From the NCBI GenBank assembly GCA_022559845.1, contig CM040129.1:1116001-1180000 (forward strand): 64,000 nt of DNA. The letters run 5' to 3'. How positions within the stretch are numbered: position 1 is the first letter of the stretch; the number at the start of each line of letters is the position of its first letter. The notes below the pieces were generated by a model. The model was not told the DNA's origin. It was given only the letters and a program-made list of their open reading frames with translations, and searched no databases. Of this stretch, positions 35,306 to 47,981 are shown in pieces. This DNA is from Amorphophallus konjac (taxonomy: Eukaryota; Streptophyta; Magnoliopsida; Alismatales; Araceae). The translations under genes were made by a program, and so were the position numbers.

Positions 35306-35594
35306 GGTCGCGTTTGAGAACCCGTTGAGCGGGGATTCTAATCATTGACATCCCCGACAACATTTTAACGTTACCGAGTGCCCAGAGTTGTATCTGGACT
35401 CTCGTGCTGCGAAAAATCCAACTGAAAAGAGAAAGTAGACACATGGCCGCTCCCTTTCTCAAATCTCTCAAAGCCGGGAAGGAGGAGCTTTGGGGGATTT
35501 TGCAATAATGATAATCCACCTGCTATAAAATGGCCAGTACGGTGGAGGGATTCTCCAAAGATGACTCGGGGCAGACGGGTTCTCAAACGCGCCC
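35306..35594. mobile_element. PIF/Harbinger-type (Tourist-like) MITE
   Basis: 289 bp with terminal inverted repeats GGTCGCGTTTGAGAACCCGT and, from the right, GGGCGCGTTTGAGAACCCGT. It is flanked by TAA at 35303-35305 and 35595-35597, the 3-bp duplication of this superfamily. The longer minus-strand reading frames here are not genes. Confidence 0.8.
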
Positions 35595-35996
35595 TAAAAT
35601 GGGCATGAAAACCATCTACAGCTCCCGACAGTGTACGAAAAGTAACTTTATTCCTAGGGATGCTATTCTTACAAATTAAGTAATAAAAGTATAGTTCTAT
35701 CTACTCTAGTTGATACATCCCTGAGATGCATGTTCAATAAACAGTCAGCTGGATTAACCATGTTTTCTTTTCTCTTCACTTTGGTTTAAGCAGAAACTAC
35801 TGATATTGGCCTCCGCAGTAACCCTAAAATTCATGCTGGGCTGCCTTCGGGGCACTTGTCCAAAATGCTCGGGAACGGCATTTACAATGGAGTAATATGC
35901 ATGATGAAGCTTTTACAGACCAGCGTAAGGGTAGGTAACTACATCTCACATCTAGTTACAGATCAGAAGAAGCAATTCAGTGAGGATAGAAACTAG
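35595..35996. other. 3' flank of the bHLH gene; nothing recognised
   Basis: Probably includes the 3' untranslated region of the minus-strand bHLH gene. No other gene seen. Confidence 0.4.
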
Positions 35997-36930
35997 TCAT
36001 CGAAATTCCATCATCTCAGCCTTCACATCATCAGATGAGGCACTTCTTCCTGTCTGCAAGCTAGAAGAAAAAAATATGAAAGAGAAAAAAGTTAAACATC
36101 CAAAGTTTCTACTCATATATATATATACAAGGACGTATCAAGCACGAATTATACCCATGCAAATGCTGGATAAGGACCTGATTATCCTGACCCTTTGATG
36201 AGACATCTTCTGACCTTCCACAGCTCAGCATGCATGCCTCAAGATGGTCAGCTCCAGCAAGTGATGATGCTTGCCCCTCAAATGGTAAAGCAGCAGTGTT
36301 CATGGACTTCATTTCATTACCTGCAAAAGAGAAGACTTGAGCTCTCAGAGCCTGTAAGGTATATATTGGACATGGCATATGCATATGGCTAATTTGACCT
36401 ACCAGACATGTTCCTTGCCACATGACCCGAACCTAACTGACATTGCCGCACCATATCTTCTTTATACATCTCCTTCACAACACAAAACAGGCCAGAGTTA
36501 ATTGAAACTATATCATTAAGTAAAAGTTGAAATTTGTAAAATCACCCTACTCGGCACATCGCCTCTGGTAAGCAATTCTATGATTTCACCAATTCCAACT
36601 CCAAGACAAGAAATCATATACCTCAGGAGGCAAGGAAAATGGAAAAGATCCATGATGAAACTGTGATGCCTCCATCCCAATAGAAGAGACCGCATTAGTG
36701 ATAGCTGCACCAGGCATCATGTGCTGATGGGATGGTGTGCAATGCTTTGACATTTCAAATGAGTTTTGCGCTGAAGATTGTTGATTCACAGGTATTATTC
36801 CCACTCCCATGTTTACTAGTGATCCGTTATCGACACCAAGCCCCAAACGGGTCTGTGAAGCTTGCAAAGTCTGCAAGGTACTGGGAAGATACATGGATTG
36901 AAGACTAAGGCCATTCCGCATTGACAGCAT
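35997..36930 (-). CDS. SPATULA-like bHLH transcription factor (last four exons)
   Basis: Nuclear bHLH factor of the SPATULA/ALCATRAZ/PIF group, which acts in carpel and growth control. Exons (minus): 36622-36930 begins MLSMRNGLSLQSMYLPS, the text that follows LQLQVQ at the end of the bHLH helix in this group, and continues to FPFSLPPE; 36403-36472 (EMYKEDMVRQCQLGSGHVAR); 36178-36320 (NEMKSMNTAALPFEGQ to GQDNQ); 35997-36053 (TGRSASSDDVKAEMMEFR, stop at 35997-35999). Splice phases fit and no stop intervenes. The start of the second exon could be 36469 instead of 36472. The bHLH exons themselves (HER motif, DKASMLDEAI) are not found up to 41 kb, so they should lie right of the transposon nest. 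SPT is favoured over PIF by the MLSMRNG and EDM motifs. Confidence 0.8.
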
Positions 36931-39900
36931 CTGCCCAGAGAACATAAATAAGAACAAATTAAAACATTGTCAACAAAAAAAGAGTCTTGTGCATAAATCA
37001 AGCATGAAACATGAGAGAGTATGCAATCATCGGGGGAATATCCAATGCCAAAAAGGATAGGTAGACTTCTGGTGAAAAAGTGGAGTCTTACATGCAAACA
37101 TAGTCTTGCAACCAGAAAATTATTTAAATGGACAGTAATGGAGGAAGTTGACTTGATTTTTGAGTGTATAAATTGCTCAGAGGACTATCCGGATTGCCTC
37201 CTGTTGGAGATTATGCTTAGCTGCCACTACATCTTTTCCATGAAAGATTTTTTTTTTCCCTCTCTTCTAATGTCCTATACCAATGGTCAGGCACCGACGA
37301 GGATTTGTTGCAAATTACTGCAAGAGAACTAGAGATAAAGTGGCTTCCAATATGCTTGTAAACAACGCTCAGTGAAACTGAATATGGATTTATCAAGAAA
37401 AAAGGACAGGGAATAGCATATTTAGCAGTTATGCAATTAACCTTATGTATTTCATCATCACCAACAGTCTTCCTAGTTAACCTCCAAGCAGTTGCCATAC
37501 CAACAGTCTTCCTAGTTAACCTCCAAGCAGTTGCCATGGCATGGCAACCAAAACTTTTAGGTTTCCCCACCTTCCAAACAAAAACATTTAGATTCCCCAT
37601 GTTCAAGAAAAGTTGACTACTACATCAATTCTTTTACTTCTAGTAAAATGATTAGATTTTAGGAAACTCCAAGCAGTAACCAATGATGCTTCAGATGAAG
37701 ACCATCTCATCCAATGTTTATGACAAAATCACATTATTATTTACGATCTCCCTTCTTCCATTGATTTACTTCATCTTACTCAATGAACATCAGCCCTTTA
37801 CATGATTTACAAGGTGTAGCTTTTATATTCATTTTAGAATCATTGATGCTTTGGGAGTTGAGACAAATGAAGGACAAATTTTGAGACATTACAATCAAAC
37901 CAAAAACAAAGTATTTCTGTGATGGAATGAGATGAAAAGAAATACTTGGCAAGATGACTGGAAGCACACAGATGCAGAAAGTACACTTAATGAAATGAAA
38001 CCTATCCCAGCAGTCAGGCCGTAAAGCCCAGAAGCTGTAAAAGGCACAGTAGTCGGAAGCAGCAATTTTAAGAAACCAATCTGAGGTTATGATGTTTCAT
38101 GATAAAGTATTAGTCTACTCAACTAGACAAACAAAATCATGTATAGCTTGTTATTTGCCGATAATGACTAAAAGGATCAGATATCACTATTGCAGTATTA
38201 GATTAACAAATGAGAGTAGAAGATAAGAGGAAAGACATTGGAGAGTTTCATTGGAATTCACAAAGAATAGTAATAACGACATCTGCACATCTTTTAATAT
38301 ATCCCAAGATAAAGAACCGAAAGATTGTCTCCAGAGCCAAAAAGGGAAAGGTTGTAGAACAAAGCAATTCAAGACAATGAAGCAACAAGGAAAATCAGTG
38401 GCAAGAAAGTGCACATCTCCTGAACATATTCATAGTAGATTGTCAAGGATACTACTGAAAACACAAAAGACAGAAGAATAAAAGGTTTTAATAATAACAT
38501 CAAATGACGGAAGAACACACGAACACATGGAGATGCTTGTTCTCTACAATGATCATATCAAGTGGTTGCAAAATATGATCATCTTCTACAAGAGATACAA
38601 TAATCCACATGGAATCCCCATCCCGGATGATAATACTAAATGATATCCAAAAATGATAAATAATTTTCACATGAATCATTATTTTTCCTTCACATTCAGT
38701 GATAGGTACATCCATCCCAAGATCATTCAACCATTCAGGCTTAAGCAGCTTAGTATCCATTTTCTTTTACAAAACCAAGCACATTCCCAATTTTATCCAG
38801 GAGGAAAGAATAGGCCACCAGTTTTTCTGTCAGAATGCTGCTCTTGCTTTCTTTTCTCCTGAACAACCAATGTAAGAGCTTGGCCTTTCTTATCTTATCC
38901 AGCCTTAGGAGCAGTATTCATTCATTTTTGTTATCATTCCCATTCCCATTCCCATTCCCACTCCCACAAGCTCTCTTGCTCCCTGTACCTTTCTCCTACT
39001 CCCAAAGAAAAATTGATGCTAGATCCTCCCCCACTCCCTTCTCCTTCCCATTATCACTCCCATGACTGCTTCGTGCTTCTAAGCAACCACCATACCAACA
39101 TCCACACTATTAACATCCTGAGCCTGCTCTATTGTCCTTAGGCCAAACTTAGGTTTCCCAATTGTCCCAGGACTTGCAGCACTTAGCTGCTTGGATAAGA
39201 GCATCCGACGCCTATTATTGTATACTGAGATGCTAGGAAGTTAGGATGTCAAACCCAATTAGCCCTTTGGTTATTTTGTATTTGCAATTCTCCTTACAAA
39301 TCCTCACAGCTTCTTCCTGAGATGTATGATCTTTGTCTCTCATACTGCAGTCCTGCCACTTTTAATAAATTGGCAATGGTCCCCATCTTTTGCTTTGTGG
39401 TAAAAAGCTCCATTAAGGAGATTCACAACATGGGATCTTTCTACAAATTTCTTTTACATATTGTGCTAGTCAAATTTTGACATTTGACACCAGCTTCCAC
39501 TTAGAGTACCATTTAAGGTGAAGCCAGTGAAGGATGAAGCAATGTACTTGAGGAGACATTGTTTGTCCCTTGTGAATACCCGAAGAGTGGTCGTATAGTA
39601 GGGTAAACACTTTTGGAGAACTTTGGTCATCATATTATGGAATTTTCACACTTTGGCCAGTTCAGGAGTCCCATCATTGCATGAAATTGGTGAAATATTG
39701 GCACACAGACCACCATGTTCTGCCTACTTGACATGAAATCATTTGCTCAAACATGAGGTTATACGCAGCTAGTGCTTTAAACACAATGGGCTACTCTTGC
39801 CCAAGGATGTGATGGCTTGCTTTTAGCCATGTAGACAGTAGCCTAGATGTTGCTGCTGATATTCTATAGCTGGTTGGCCTTGAACTGGGCTGTCATGCCA

Positions 39901-40777
39901 CAATAAAAGCACCATTAATGTGCAGTACTTTGGGTGGGGGAAGGAAGTGGAGTGGGGGGTTGTGGCTAACTGCTGCTTGTTGCTTTCTTTACCTCCGAAT
40001 TTCCTCAGCCATTTTGGACATCATTGCCCTTGCAGCTGACATATCCTCTTTACAGTGGAAAAGTCATATTAGCTATCTTACCACAGTGAGTTTTCTCATG
40101 GTAATGATGATGAAGAATTTCCAGGCAAGGCCAGTTGGGGCTGTGGTTGGGCAACTTCTTGTCTTTCCTCTGCAAGATTCCCTTGCTCTTGGAATGAATT
40201 GTAACCTGAGCACTTGATGCTCCTGCTCTGTATGCCCCTAGGAGCAGTTCCCCCTTGCCAGCCAGCATCCAGTTTGGTCGCAAGATGAGGGTATGAAGAG
40301 TCACAGTTGAGAAGCCAATTTATTTAAGCATGGCTTGCTTTCCTACTACTGATGCTCTTGCATATTTACCATTCTCCATTTTCCATCTTTTATCTAATAC
40401 GGTGGTTTTTACTTTCATAGTTCTGAATTCATTTGAACCCTTCCCGCCATGCACAAAGTACTGCTATAGAAACTGGTGTTAATTATGCTTCTTGTACAAG
40501 AAGCAATCCCTAATTAATGACCACATTATGATGATCTATCCCCCCCTTTTTTTTTGCTGAGCAGGCAGGCTAATCATGGAGGTGGGTATACAATTCTGTT
40601 TCATCTACTTAGATGAGAATAATCTTGATGGGAAAAAAGTATTCGCAGATGACTCCTTTGCCTTAATGTATGATTATTGATTTGTGGTCTTGAGAGAACC
40701 ATTTTACACCATAGATCGTATTAACTTTTTTTTTCCTTTTTGGTTATTTGACTTGACCACTCCAATAGTTTTCAACT
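36931..40777 (-). other. Large intron of the bHLH gene (part)
   Basis: Acceptor ctctgggcag lies directly upstream of the 36930 exon edge. No exon with the preceding helix was found here. It holds a 39-bp tandem duplication (37461-37499 and 37500-37538), a short (ccatt)n run at 38936-38960, and unassigned sequence at 39.1-40.7 kb. None of the open frames looks like a protein. Confidence 0.6.
37461..37538. repeat. 39-bp tandem duplication in intron
   Basis: ccaacagtcttcctagttaa... is repeated twice head to tail almost without change. Confidence 0.85.
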
Positions 40778-41029
40778 TGTGAGAAACAAGAGAGAGAGAG
40801 AGAGAGAGAGAGAGGGGCCAAGAAAGGGAGAGAGAGGGTTCGGCCTGCTCTAACTAAACAAGCCAACCAGTCTCCCTTTGTTTATATTAATCTCAGGAAT
40901 AACAATACTACAGAAATACCCCTCATAGAGAGTGTGGCCATCGAAGAAAAGGAAAGTTACAATATAATCCCTAAAAACTGAAATTTTGATAAATATCCAA
41001 AATGCCCTTTAACTGCTCATTTCTCAACA
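40778..41029 (-). repeat. 3' LTR of a Ty1/copia element
   Basis: 252 bp, from TGTGAGAAAC to CATTTCTCAACA on the plus strand, so the ends form TG...CA inverted termini. It includes an (ag)n run (about 40790-40814) and a minus-strand TATA-like taatataaac. A purine-rich tract (cttgaggggag on the minus strand) adjoins at 41030-41042. Confidence 0.75.
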
Positions 41030-41147
41030 CTCCCCTCAAGCCCAGCATAGATATCACACATGCCTAGCTTGCTCAGCATTGAAGTAAACTGAGCCTCAAT
41101 CAAAATTTTTGTAAAGAGATCTACAGCTTGGTCTTGAGATTTCACAT
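41030..41147 (-). pseudogene. Ty1/copia RNase H C-terminus (fragment)
   Basis: On the minus strand: VKSQDQAVDLFTKIL, then FTSMLSKLGMCDIYAGLEG and GSVEK-stop, the typical end of copia pol just before the polypurine tract and LTR. It is cut at 41147 by the E2 LTR. The rest of the copia element should be on the far side of E2. Confidence 0.85.
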
Positions 41148-41804
41148 TGTTGAACACGGAATAAAATTTTTAAAGAAGAATGTTCATTTGTTGAACATGA
41201 ATGCACATTTATTAGCTATTTAAATAGAACGTGCATTGTTAATTCCGTGGGTTTAGTTTATCAGACGATTTGAGTTCAAGTGTTAGATCTTTCCCCACTG
41301 ACCTCAATCAATGCTAATTTACATCGGCATAAAATTCGAACACCCTTATTTAACTGTCAAAGAAGAACTATAGTCCTTTACAATGTGGGTATGATGTTGA
41401 GGGCAGAGTTGCAACGACCGTAATTGGCTTCCTTAAAGGAAAGATAAAGAGATAAAGGTGTGCTTTGACTAGAGATATGGCGAGCCTACGAGCTTAGGAT
41501 GACAAAGGGTAGGCAGGGGATTGACATTTGAGTTTGGGCATGGATTGAGGGCTATGCCATAATTTTAACACCTCGTGGGGATTCAAAAAAACCCAGTAGT
41601 GGTAGGGGTATGTTTACGATCCCTTGAGAGTTTAGGGACATTTTAAATTTCAAGGATATTTGATAATTTCTGGGCTCTAGGGACATTTTGGTAATTTCTA
41701 GGCTCCAGAGATATTTTGATAATTTCTAGGCTCTAGGGATATTTTGGTAATTTTTAAATAACACTCGGGTATTTGTGCAGTTTAGTATTGACCAGGAGTG
41801 TAAG
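41148..41804 (-). repeat. 3' LTR of E2, outer part
   Basis: Starts TGTTGAACACGG on the plus strand next to copia coding DNA. It resembles 41805-42450 in the solo LTR inserted next to it, for example the gctatttaaatag and cagacgatt stretches. Confidence 0.75.
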
Positions 41805-43813
41805 TGTTTAACACGAAATTTTTTAAAGTAAATATAATGTTCATTTTTGTTGAGCATCGATGCACATTTGTTAGCTATTTAAATAGCGTGTGCGTTATTT
41901 ACTCTATGTATTGGGTTTATCAGAGGATTAGGGTTCGGCTACAGGACAATTCCCTATCGACCACAATTGATGTTTATTTACATCAGTATTAAGCCCGAAT
42001 ACCCTTGATTAACTGTCAAAGAAAACCATTGACCACACAATATTAGTCGCAATGCCGAAGGGGTAATTGCGGACGTCGTGTAACACCTCTTCAGAGGTAA
42101 GGTGTTATGAAAGTTGTTACGAATGTTTGGGATATTTTGAAAGTTTTAGCAGACTTGTTAGAAATTTTTGAGCAAGCTAAGTTGCTTTGTGATCCCTAAG
42201 TTTGTCGAGGGTACACATGCAATTTTCTGAGTAAACTAGGGTGATTTTTGTAACATCTGATCTGAGCGGGGGTGTGCCCGTAATTTTGAGGTAAGATGGG
42301 GCATTTTACAATGTCCAAGCTAGGTAGGTATATTTGAGTAATTTCTGGAACTTTTAGGGTTTATTTGCAATTTATCCTCTCATCGAGGTTTAATTGCAAC
42401 TTAACACAGACTGGGAGGGTTGAATTGGGGGCTCAACGATGACTAGGGTTTGATGGTAATTTGACGTCATCTAGGGTTTAGTTTTGACCCTTAGCCTGCC
42501 AATCAAAATTGGATGAGTCAGAAGGTTTCTCCTTTAATCGACACTGTTGAGTCAATTTTTGGAGTTCGTCCTTGGTTGATCAAGGTAAAAGATATAGCAA
42601 CCTTTAACGGGGACATTTGTGCAAATTTTTGGAAATCCACGGGGTTTTGCAAACTGGGGACACTTCTATAAATTTTCCAAGAGAATACATGGCATTGCTA
42701 TAACTTCTGCAAGTACAAGACTTTTTCGACAAATTTTGAACTTTACAAGACCTTTTCCACATATGTATAGGACTTGTATACAAACCCTGGAAATATCCCA
42801 GACCTTTACACAATTACAGGATCTTTCCAAAACTTTTTGTAAGGGCCGGGGTATTTATAGGATTCATGATGGTCTCAGAGAATCACATTATTTTCCCCAA
42901 GGCATTTACATTAATCACAAACGTAAGAACATGTGTGCAAGACTCTGGGAGGGAGACATACCCTCACTCCGAGTGTTTTGAAGCACAAAGCACAAGGCAC
43001 AAAGCACAAAAGCACAAGCACGCCTTCTGTCCTCCTCTCAGTTTATCTGTCGCCTGGGTCTCACTACAAGTATTTATAGAGCCCGGGGGCGGTTACAAGT
43101 TTTAACAGGTCCAAAGGAGCCAATTGAGGGTTTTAACCGGTCCAAAGGTGCCCAATGAGGGCTTCACCCGGTCCAAACTCACAAAAAGAGGAAGTTTACC
43201 CAGACCAAATACCCTAATTGGGGTTTAACCGGGCTAAATACCCCATTAGGGGGTTTATCCGATCCATTAAGGGGTTTATCGGGTCCAAACTCCCCATTTA
43301 GGGGGTTTAACCGGTCCAAACTCCCAAGTTGGGGGGTTTAACTGGTCCAAACCCCCCATATGAGGGAAGGGGGTTTAACCGGTCCAAACCCCCCCATATG
43401 AGGGAAGGGGGTAGCCGGCCCCTATGAAAATGGTCTTTCACTGTTCATTTTCTGGCTTTTTTTAGTGCTTGGCCCATGTAGGAGAAGGAAAAACGACATT
43501 TCCCTCATGTTTTGTGCCTTTATTTGGTAGCTTCTTGCGCCGCTTGTGTGTTGTGTGGAGAGGCTCCAATTCTTCTGGGATTTCTTCCCCGCTAGTCGTG
43601 TGCACCTTGTAAGTTGCAAAAGGGTTTATTCCTCGCAAGATTTGTTTCTTATGTGTGTATTTGTCGTTCCAAATACCTGACGTAATTTTCCCGGGACGTG
43701 TGTTTGACCCAGCATCATGACGGCACAGACTTTGTGTCTTTTTGTGACGTCACGGGATTAGTCAAAGTTTTATTTTCATCGATTGATCCGAAAGAAAATA
43801 AATGGGTTCAACA
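41805..43813 (-). mobile_element. Solo LTR inserted in the E2 3' LTR
   Basis: 2009 bp, from TGTTTAACACG to GGGTTCAACA. Flanks are gtaag (41800-41804) and gtaaa (43814-43818), a 5-bp duplication with one change. It contains a minisatellite (43085-43415, gggtttaaccggtccaaaccccc units), and the minus-strand TATA box (tataaata) lies at about 43072-43080. Confidence 0.75.
43085..43415. repeat. Minisatellite in solo LTR: gggtttaaccggtccaaacccc units
   Basis: About nine to ten imperfect copies, unit about 30-35 bp, adjacent to the TATA box. Confidence 0.75.
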
Positions 43814-45255
43814 GTAAAAACAAGTTGAGACTTAAGAGGGGCATGTGTGCAAACATTCCTCATCAAGGGACTATATTCCCAATTTAACTGGAACCCAGGG
43901 TATTTTGCAATTCCTTGAAATAAACAAAAGATATTTGCATAAATGCAAGATTTTGCAAGTACAAAACTTTGTCAACAAATTGTAGACTTTACAAGACTTC
44001 TCCGCAAAATGAGGGATGTAGTCATAATTTCAGAAACTTGCAAAGTGTTTCTATAATTACAAGACATTGAAGGGGTTTTCTTATAATTTTGGGATATTTT
44101 CATAATTTCTGATTAATTCAACACTTACAATACCGCTACCGCCAAAATGTATAGAAAATTACATAATAGGGCCCCTAGGAGCATAAATGCAAGACCCGGG
44201 ATATTTATAATCCATACCCTTGAGTGGGCCTTTTACAAAACACAAAGCACACGAACTCCTGAGCACACCTCAGTTCTCTTCGATCTCTTCTTGAAGATCC
44301 CTTTTTTTTTGATGTGGGACCCGTGAGGGGTATTTATAGAACTTAAGGGATCACTTGGACCCGGATAGGTCCCCGGGGGGACTTATTCGAGGTCAAATGA
44401 ATGGGTAGGTGGGCAACCGGCCACGGATAGGTCCCGGAGGGACTTACCCGGGGTCGATGACCCCAAAAAGGGGAACAATCGACCACGCTTAGGTCCCATG
44501 GACCTATCAGGGGTCGATTGACCCTGGTTGGGGGTAATCGACCCCGATTAGGTCCCGTGGACTTAACCGGGGTTGATTGACCTAGTTAGGGGGATGGTCA
44601 ACCCCAGTTAAGCCTAGGGGCCTATCCGGGGTTGACCGGCTCCCTTTGAGGGATCGACCCCGGGCTTCCTTCACTTGACCCCGGGTAGGTCCCCCAAGGG
44701 ACCTACCCGGGTCCAGGCGATCACGAATTTGAGAGGGGGGGCCTGTATAAAAGCCTCCTTTTTGCATTTGTTTCTTGTGCTTTTTGTTGCTTGGCCACGT
44801 GGAGAAGAGAAAAAGCTCCTCCTATGTGTTTTGTTTGATTTTCTCCGCGCCGTTCGTCGAGGGGAGAAGTTTGCATCCTGTCGGGCTATCTCGTACACTT
44901 GTGTCGCACATTCTACAGGTGTGTAACATATCCTCATGTGGTTGCTTACATGCCGATGCTGCGAGGTTTTTTCTTCAACTCCGAACATCCGACGAGAATC
45001 CTCGAGATTTGCAAATTTGTTCTGGATCACGACGACGTTAGACTTTGTGGCCTTTATTGGTCATTGTTGAGTTGAATTACCTCCAATTGCCTCGATTATT
45101 TCAAGAATATGAAGGGTTATTCGACCGTGGGTTCCCGGGATTTGAAGATGACTCTTTGGAGAAACGATGTTAGCTTTGTGCCGTATTTCGATCGTCATCG
45201 AGCCACCTTAATTTAATTTGCCTCGATTAATTTGAGAAAAATAATAGGCTCAACA
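43814..45255 (-). repeat. 3' LTR of E2, inner part
   Basis: Continues the LTR after the solo LTR and ends ggctcaaca at 45255. On the minus strand it starts TGTTGAGCC next to a purine tract (ccatggggggcatt, 45256-45269). The minus-strand TATA box is at about 44330-44340, with a minisatellite of ggtcgattgaccccggttaggtccc-like units at 44340-44720. Confidence 0.75.
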
Positions 45256-45270
45256 AATGCCCCCCATGGA
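45256..45270 (-). promoter_or_regulatory. Polypurine tract of E2
   Basis: Minus strand ccatggggggcatt directly before the LTR start TGTTGAGCC, the expected place for plus-strand DNA priming. Confidence 0.55.
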
Positions 45271-47275
45271 ACGTCTGTCAAAGCCACAGAGGCGGAGGCG
45301 GGTGACCCATGCCTCTTATAATTTTTGTTTTCTCAAGTCTTCTTGACGCAATGGGATTTCTTGAACTGCATTCAAATAATTCATTGATGTCCTCGTCTGC
45401 TTCGTCTGATCCTCTCCCATTTTGCTTTTTTTTTTGTTTTTGTTCTTACAGCGCTTTTAGCCATGGCTCGCTACGATAGAGATAAAGACTACTCCAAGAA
45501 GCTGAAAATTAGGGGCTCCGAAGACTATTATGTCAAGCAGACTGGCAAGCCCATGCCGTCATTTCCTCCCCAAACGATCACTGCTGAAAATTTTGATTTA
45601 GTGGGCCGTGACTTGCTCTGGGTCGCAGAAGGGCCAGTTGAGGGTATAGACTCGGATAAGGGAGCTGTCAACACATCCCGTATTGCTAAGAAGAATGATG
45701 TTTATGTATATGATCGGTCTCGGGGAGATCTGCCACACTACCCTCTGGACCATCATCTCTTTCTTTTCATTCAGAATTTTATTCCTTCGAACATGGAAGA
45801 TGATGATGCACTTTTGTCAAAGGAGAGGCAACGCATTGAGTGGCATATACTACTGGGGAGAGATAGTATGCAAGATACATACACATTTTCTTATCCAAGC
45901 TTCCCAGAGAGTTTTGGGCGACAGAGATAATACACTGATCAAAAAAATCTAGGTTTTTTTAGCCATTTCAAAAGTTTCCGAGTCCACTCTGCATCTTTAT
46001 CGACGGCTTCCTGGCATTTATATGGGCGTCACAAGGTTATAGAGCCCGCAGTGGATGGCATGATCTTAACACCCTCCGGGGTTAACTTTGTGAATGATAA
46101 ATATGACCATGATTGTCTACTCGAAATGATACTGACACTCAAGGGCCCCAACTAGTATAGGAGATGGTTTGTCATCCCCTCCCATAGTTCTCACCAAGAG
46201 GCGACATAATGGCTTATGGGCATTCTTGGTGTTTACAAAGCAATACTGGACAAGACAGGAATTCGTCATGCAGTACCAACAGCCTTATATTCTTATCCTT
46301 ACCATACAAGGTCATCTACAAGGCTTGGCGGAATGATTTAACCGTCGTTGGAACACCTTCGTCACTACCGAGAGTGAAACATCCCTAGATCTCTGGGCTT
46401 TCCACCGGATCTCTAGTCTTCCCATTTGTGGGCAAGCTTATGACAAGATATCCCTTGATGATCTCCATCGCAGTCATTCTGATGGTGTGGGGAGGTATCA
46501 CATGCCATATTATTACAGATATTTAATGAAGACCTAAAAGGATTTGACCCAAGTGGGCAAAGATAAGGGTGACTTTGAATGCTTGGGTGCTACATTTTTA
46601 TAGCAGCCCTTACTGTTTTCATGAGGAATTTGCTCAACCTGGAGTGTCTTGGAACCAGTGCAAAGAAGTAGTAATGAAATTCTGCTAGCATCCACGCCAT
46701 CTGTCTACTCTAGAGAAAGGGTGGAATTCATGAGGATTACCTCCTCTCAGATACTTAGCAACATATTTGGCTTACTGGTTAGTCACCTTTGTGATTCCTC
46801 ATGGCGAGAAAGGTGTTCTTCTAACCGAAGTTATTTATCCACTGTGTTTGATGGCATGTGGCCAGAGAGTCGCTATTGCTCACGCGGCTCTTGCTAATAT
46901 TTACCACTCTTTCGGGGCTTTAACTACTCATTCCTCACCTCGAGACATGAGCATTTTAATGCCCACTCATTACTTGAGTGCATGGGCAAAGTTATTATTT
47001 CTAGAGTTTTATCAGAGATCGCCAATTGACAATCCTATGGCGCCCCTGATCTTCGCTTTCTGTAGTCACCCAGACCAAGACGTACTCACACGGCTGGTTG
47101 GTGTTCGTCAGGCTTTATCTTTTCTTCCCACTAGGAAGAACGAGGGTCTGGATCTTGACCACTGCTCCCATCTTCATCGCCCTTATTTAGAGCGAGAACA
47201 TGTTGAAGCTTCAGTGTATGTTCTTGCTGAATGGGTGCTTTGCACGTGCCCCAGTGTTCACGTTTATTGTCTTTC

Positions 47276-47981
47276 TAACACTGCAGTTCTTGAGCCTTAT
47301 TATCGGCATCGGTTTGCTCAAAAATTTGGATACGATTAGGCCACCCTACCGAATTCTGAATTCTCGTTGGTTCTTCGACAATATAAGCATCAGGATGTAC
47401 ACCTTATTGTTACAGCATGGTGCGACTTCTTTGTCGTGATGTGAAGGAAGAATACCTTATTCAAACACAGATGCGCAAAGGCTACAGTGACATATATTAT
47501 GCCCGATTGTGGTTTAAGAATAGCAACGTCTTTAGGTAGCATGCTAAAGCCATAAGGTCTGCTGAAGAGAAATGTTTGAGGAGAGATAATATGCCACCTT
47601 TGTTTCTTGACCCAGGTTTTATCAAATCTAACACTGCAGTTCTTGAGCCTTATTATCGGCATCGGTTTGCTCAGAAATTTGGATACGATTAGGCTACCCC
47701 GCCGAATTCCGAATTCTCGTTGGTTCTTCGACAATATAAGCATCGGGATGTACACCTTATTGTAACAGCATGGTGCGACTTCTTTGTCGTGATGTGAAGG
47801 AAGAATACCTTATTCAAACACAGATGCGCAAAGGCTACAATGACATATATTATGCCCGGTTGTGGTTTAAGAATAGCAACGTCTTTAGGTAGCATGCTAA
47901 AGCCATAAGGTCTGCTGAAGAGAAATGTTTGAGGAGAGATAATATGCCACCTTTGTTTCTTGACCCAGGTTTTATCAAATC
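47276..47981. repeat. 353-bp tandem duplication in E2 accessory gene
   Basis: 47276-47628 and 47629-47981 are near identical, with only a few base changes. It repeats the end of the mobile domain (AVLEPYYRHRFAQKFGYD) and the sequence up to the FFGAARTI domain. Confidence 0.9.

Noticed and set aside
39100..40540. Possible further retrotransposon or gene remnant
   Set aside because: No motif, LTR end or splice pattern I could defend.
36960..40770. Missing bHLH exons of the SPATULA-like gene
   Set aside because: I looked on the minus strand for the HER motif and the DKASMLDEAI/LQLQVQ exon and found neither.
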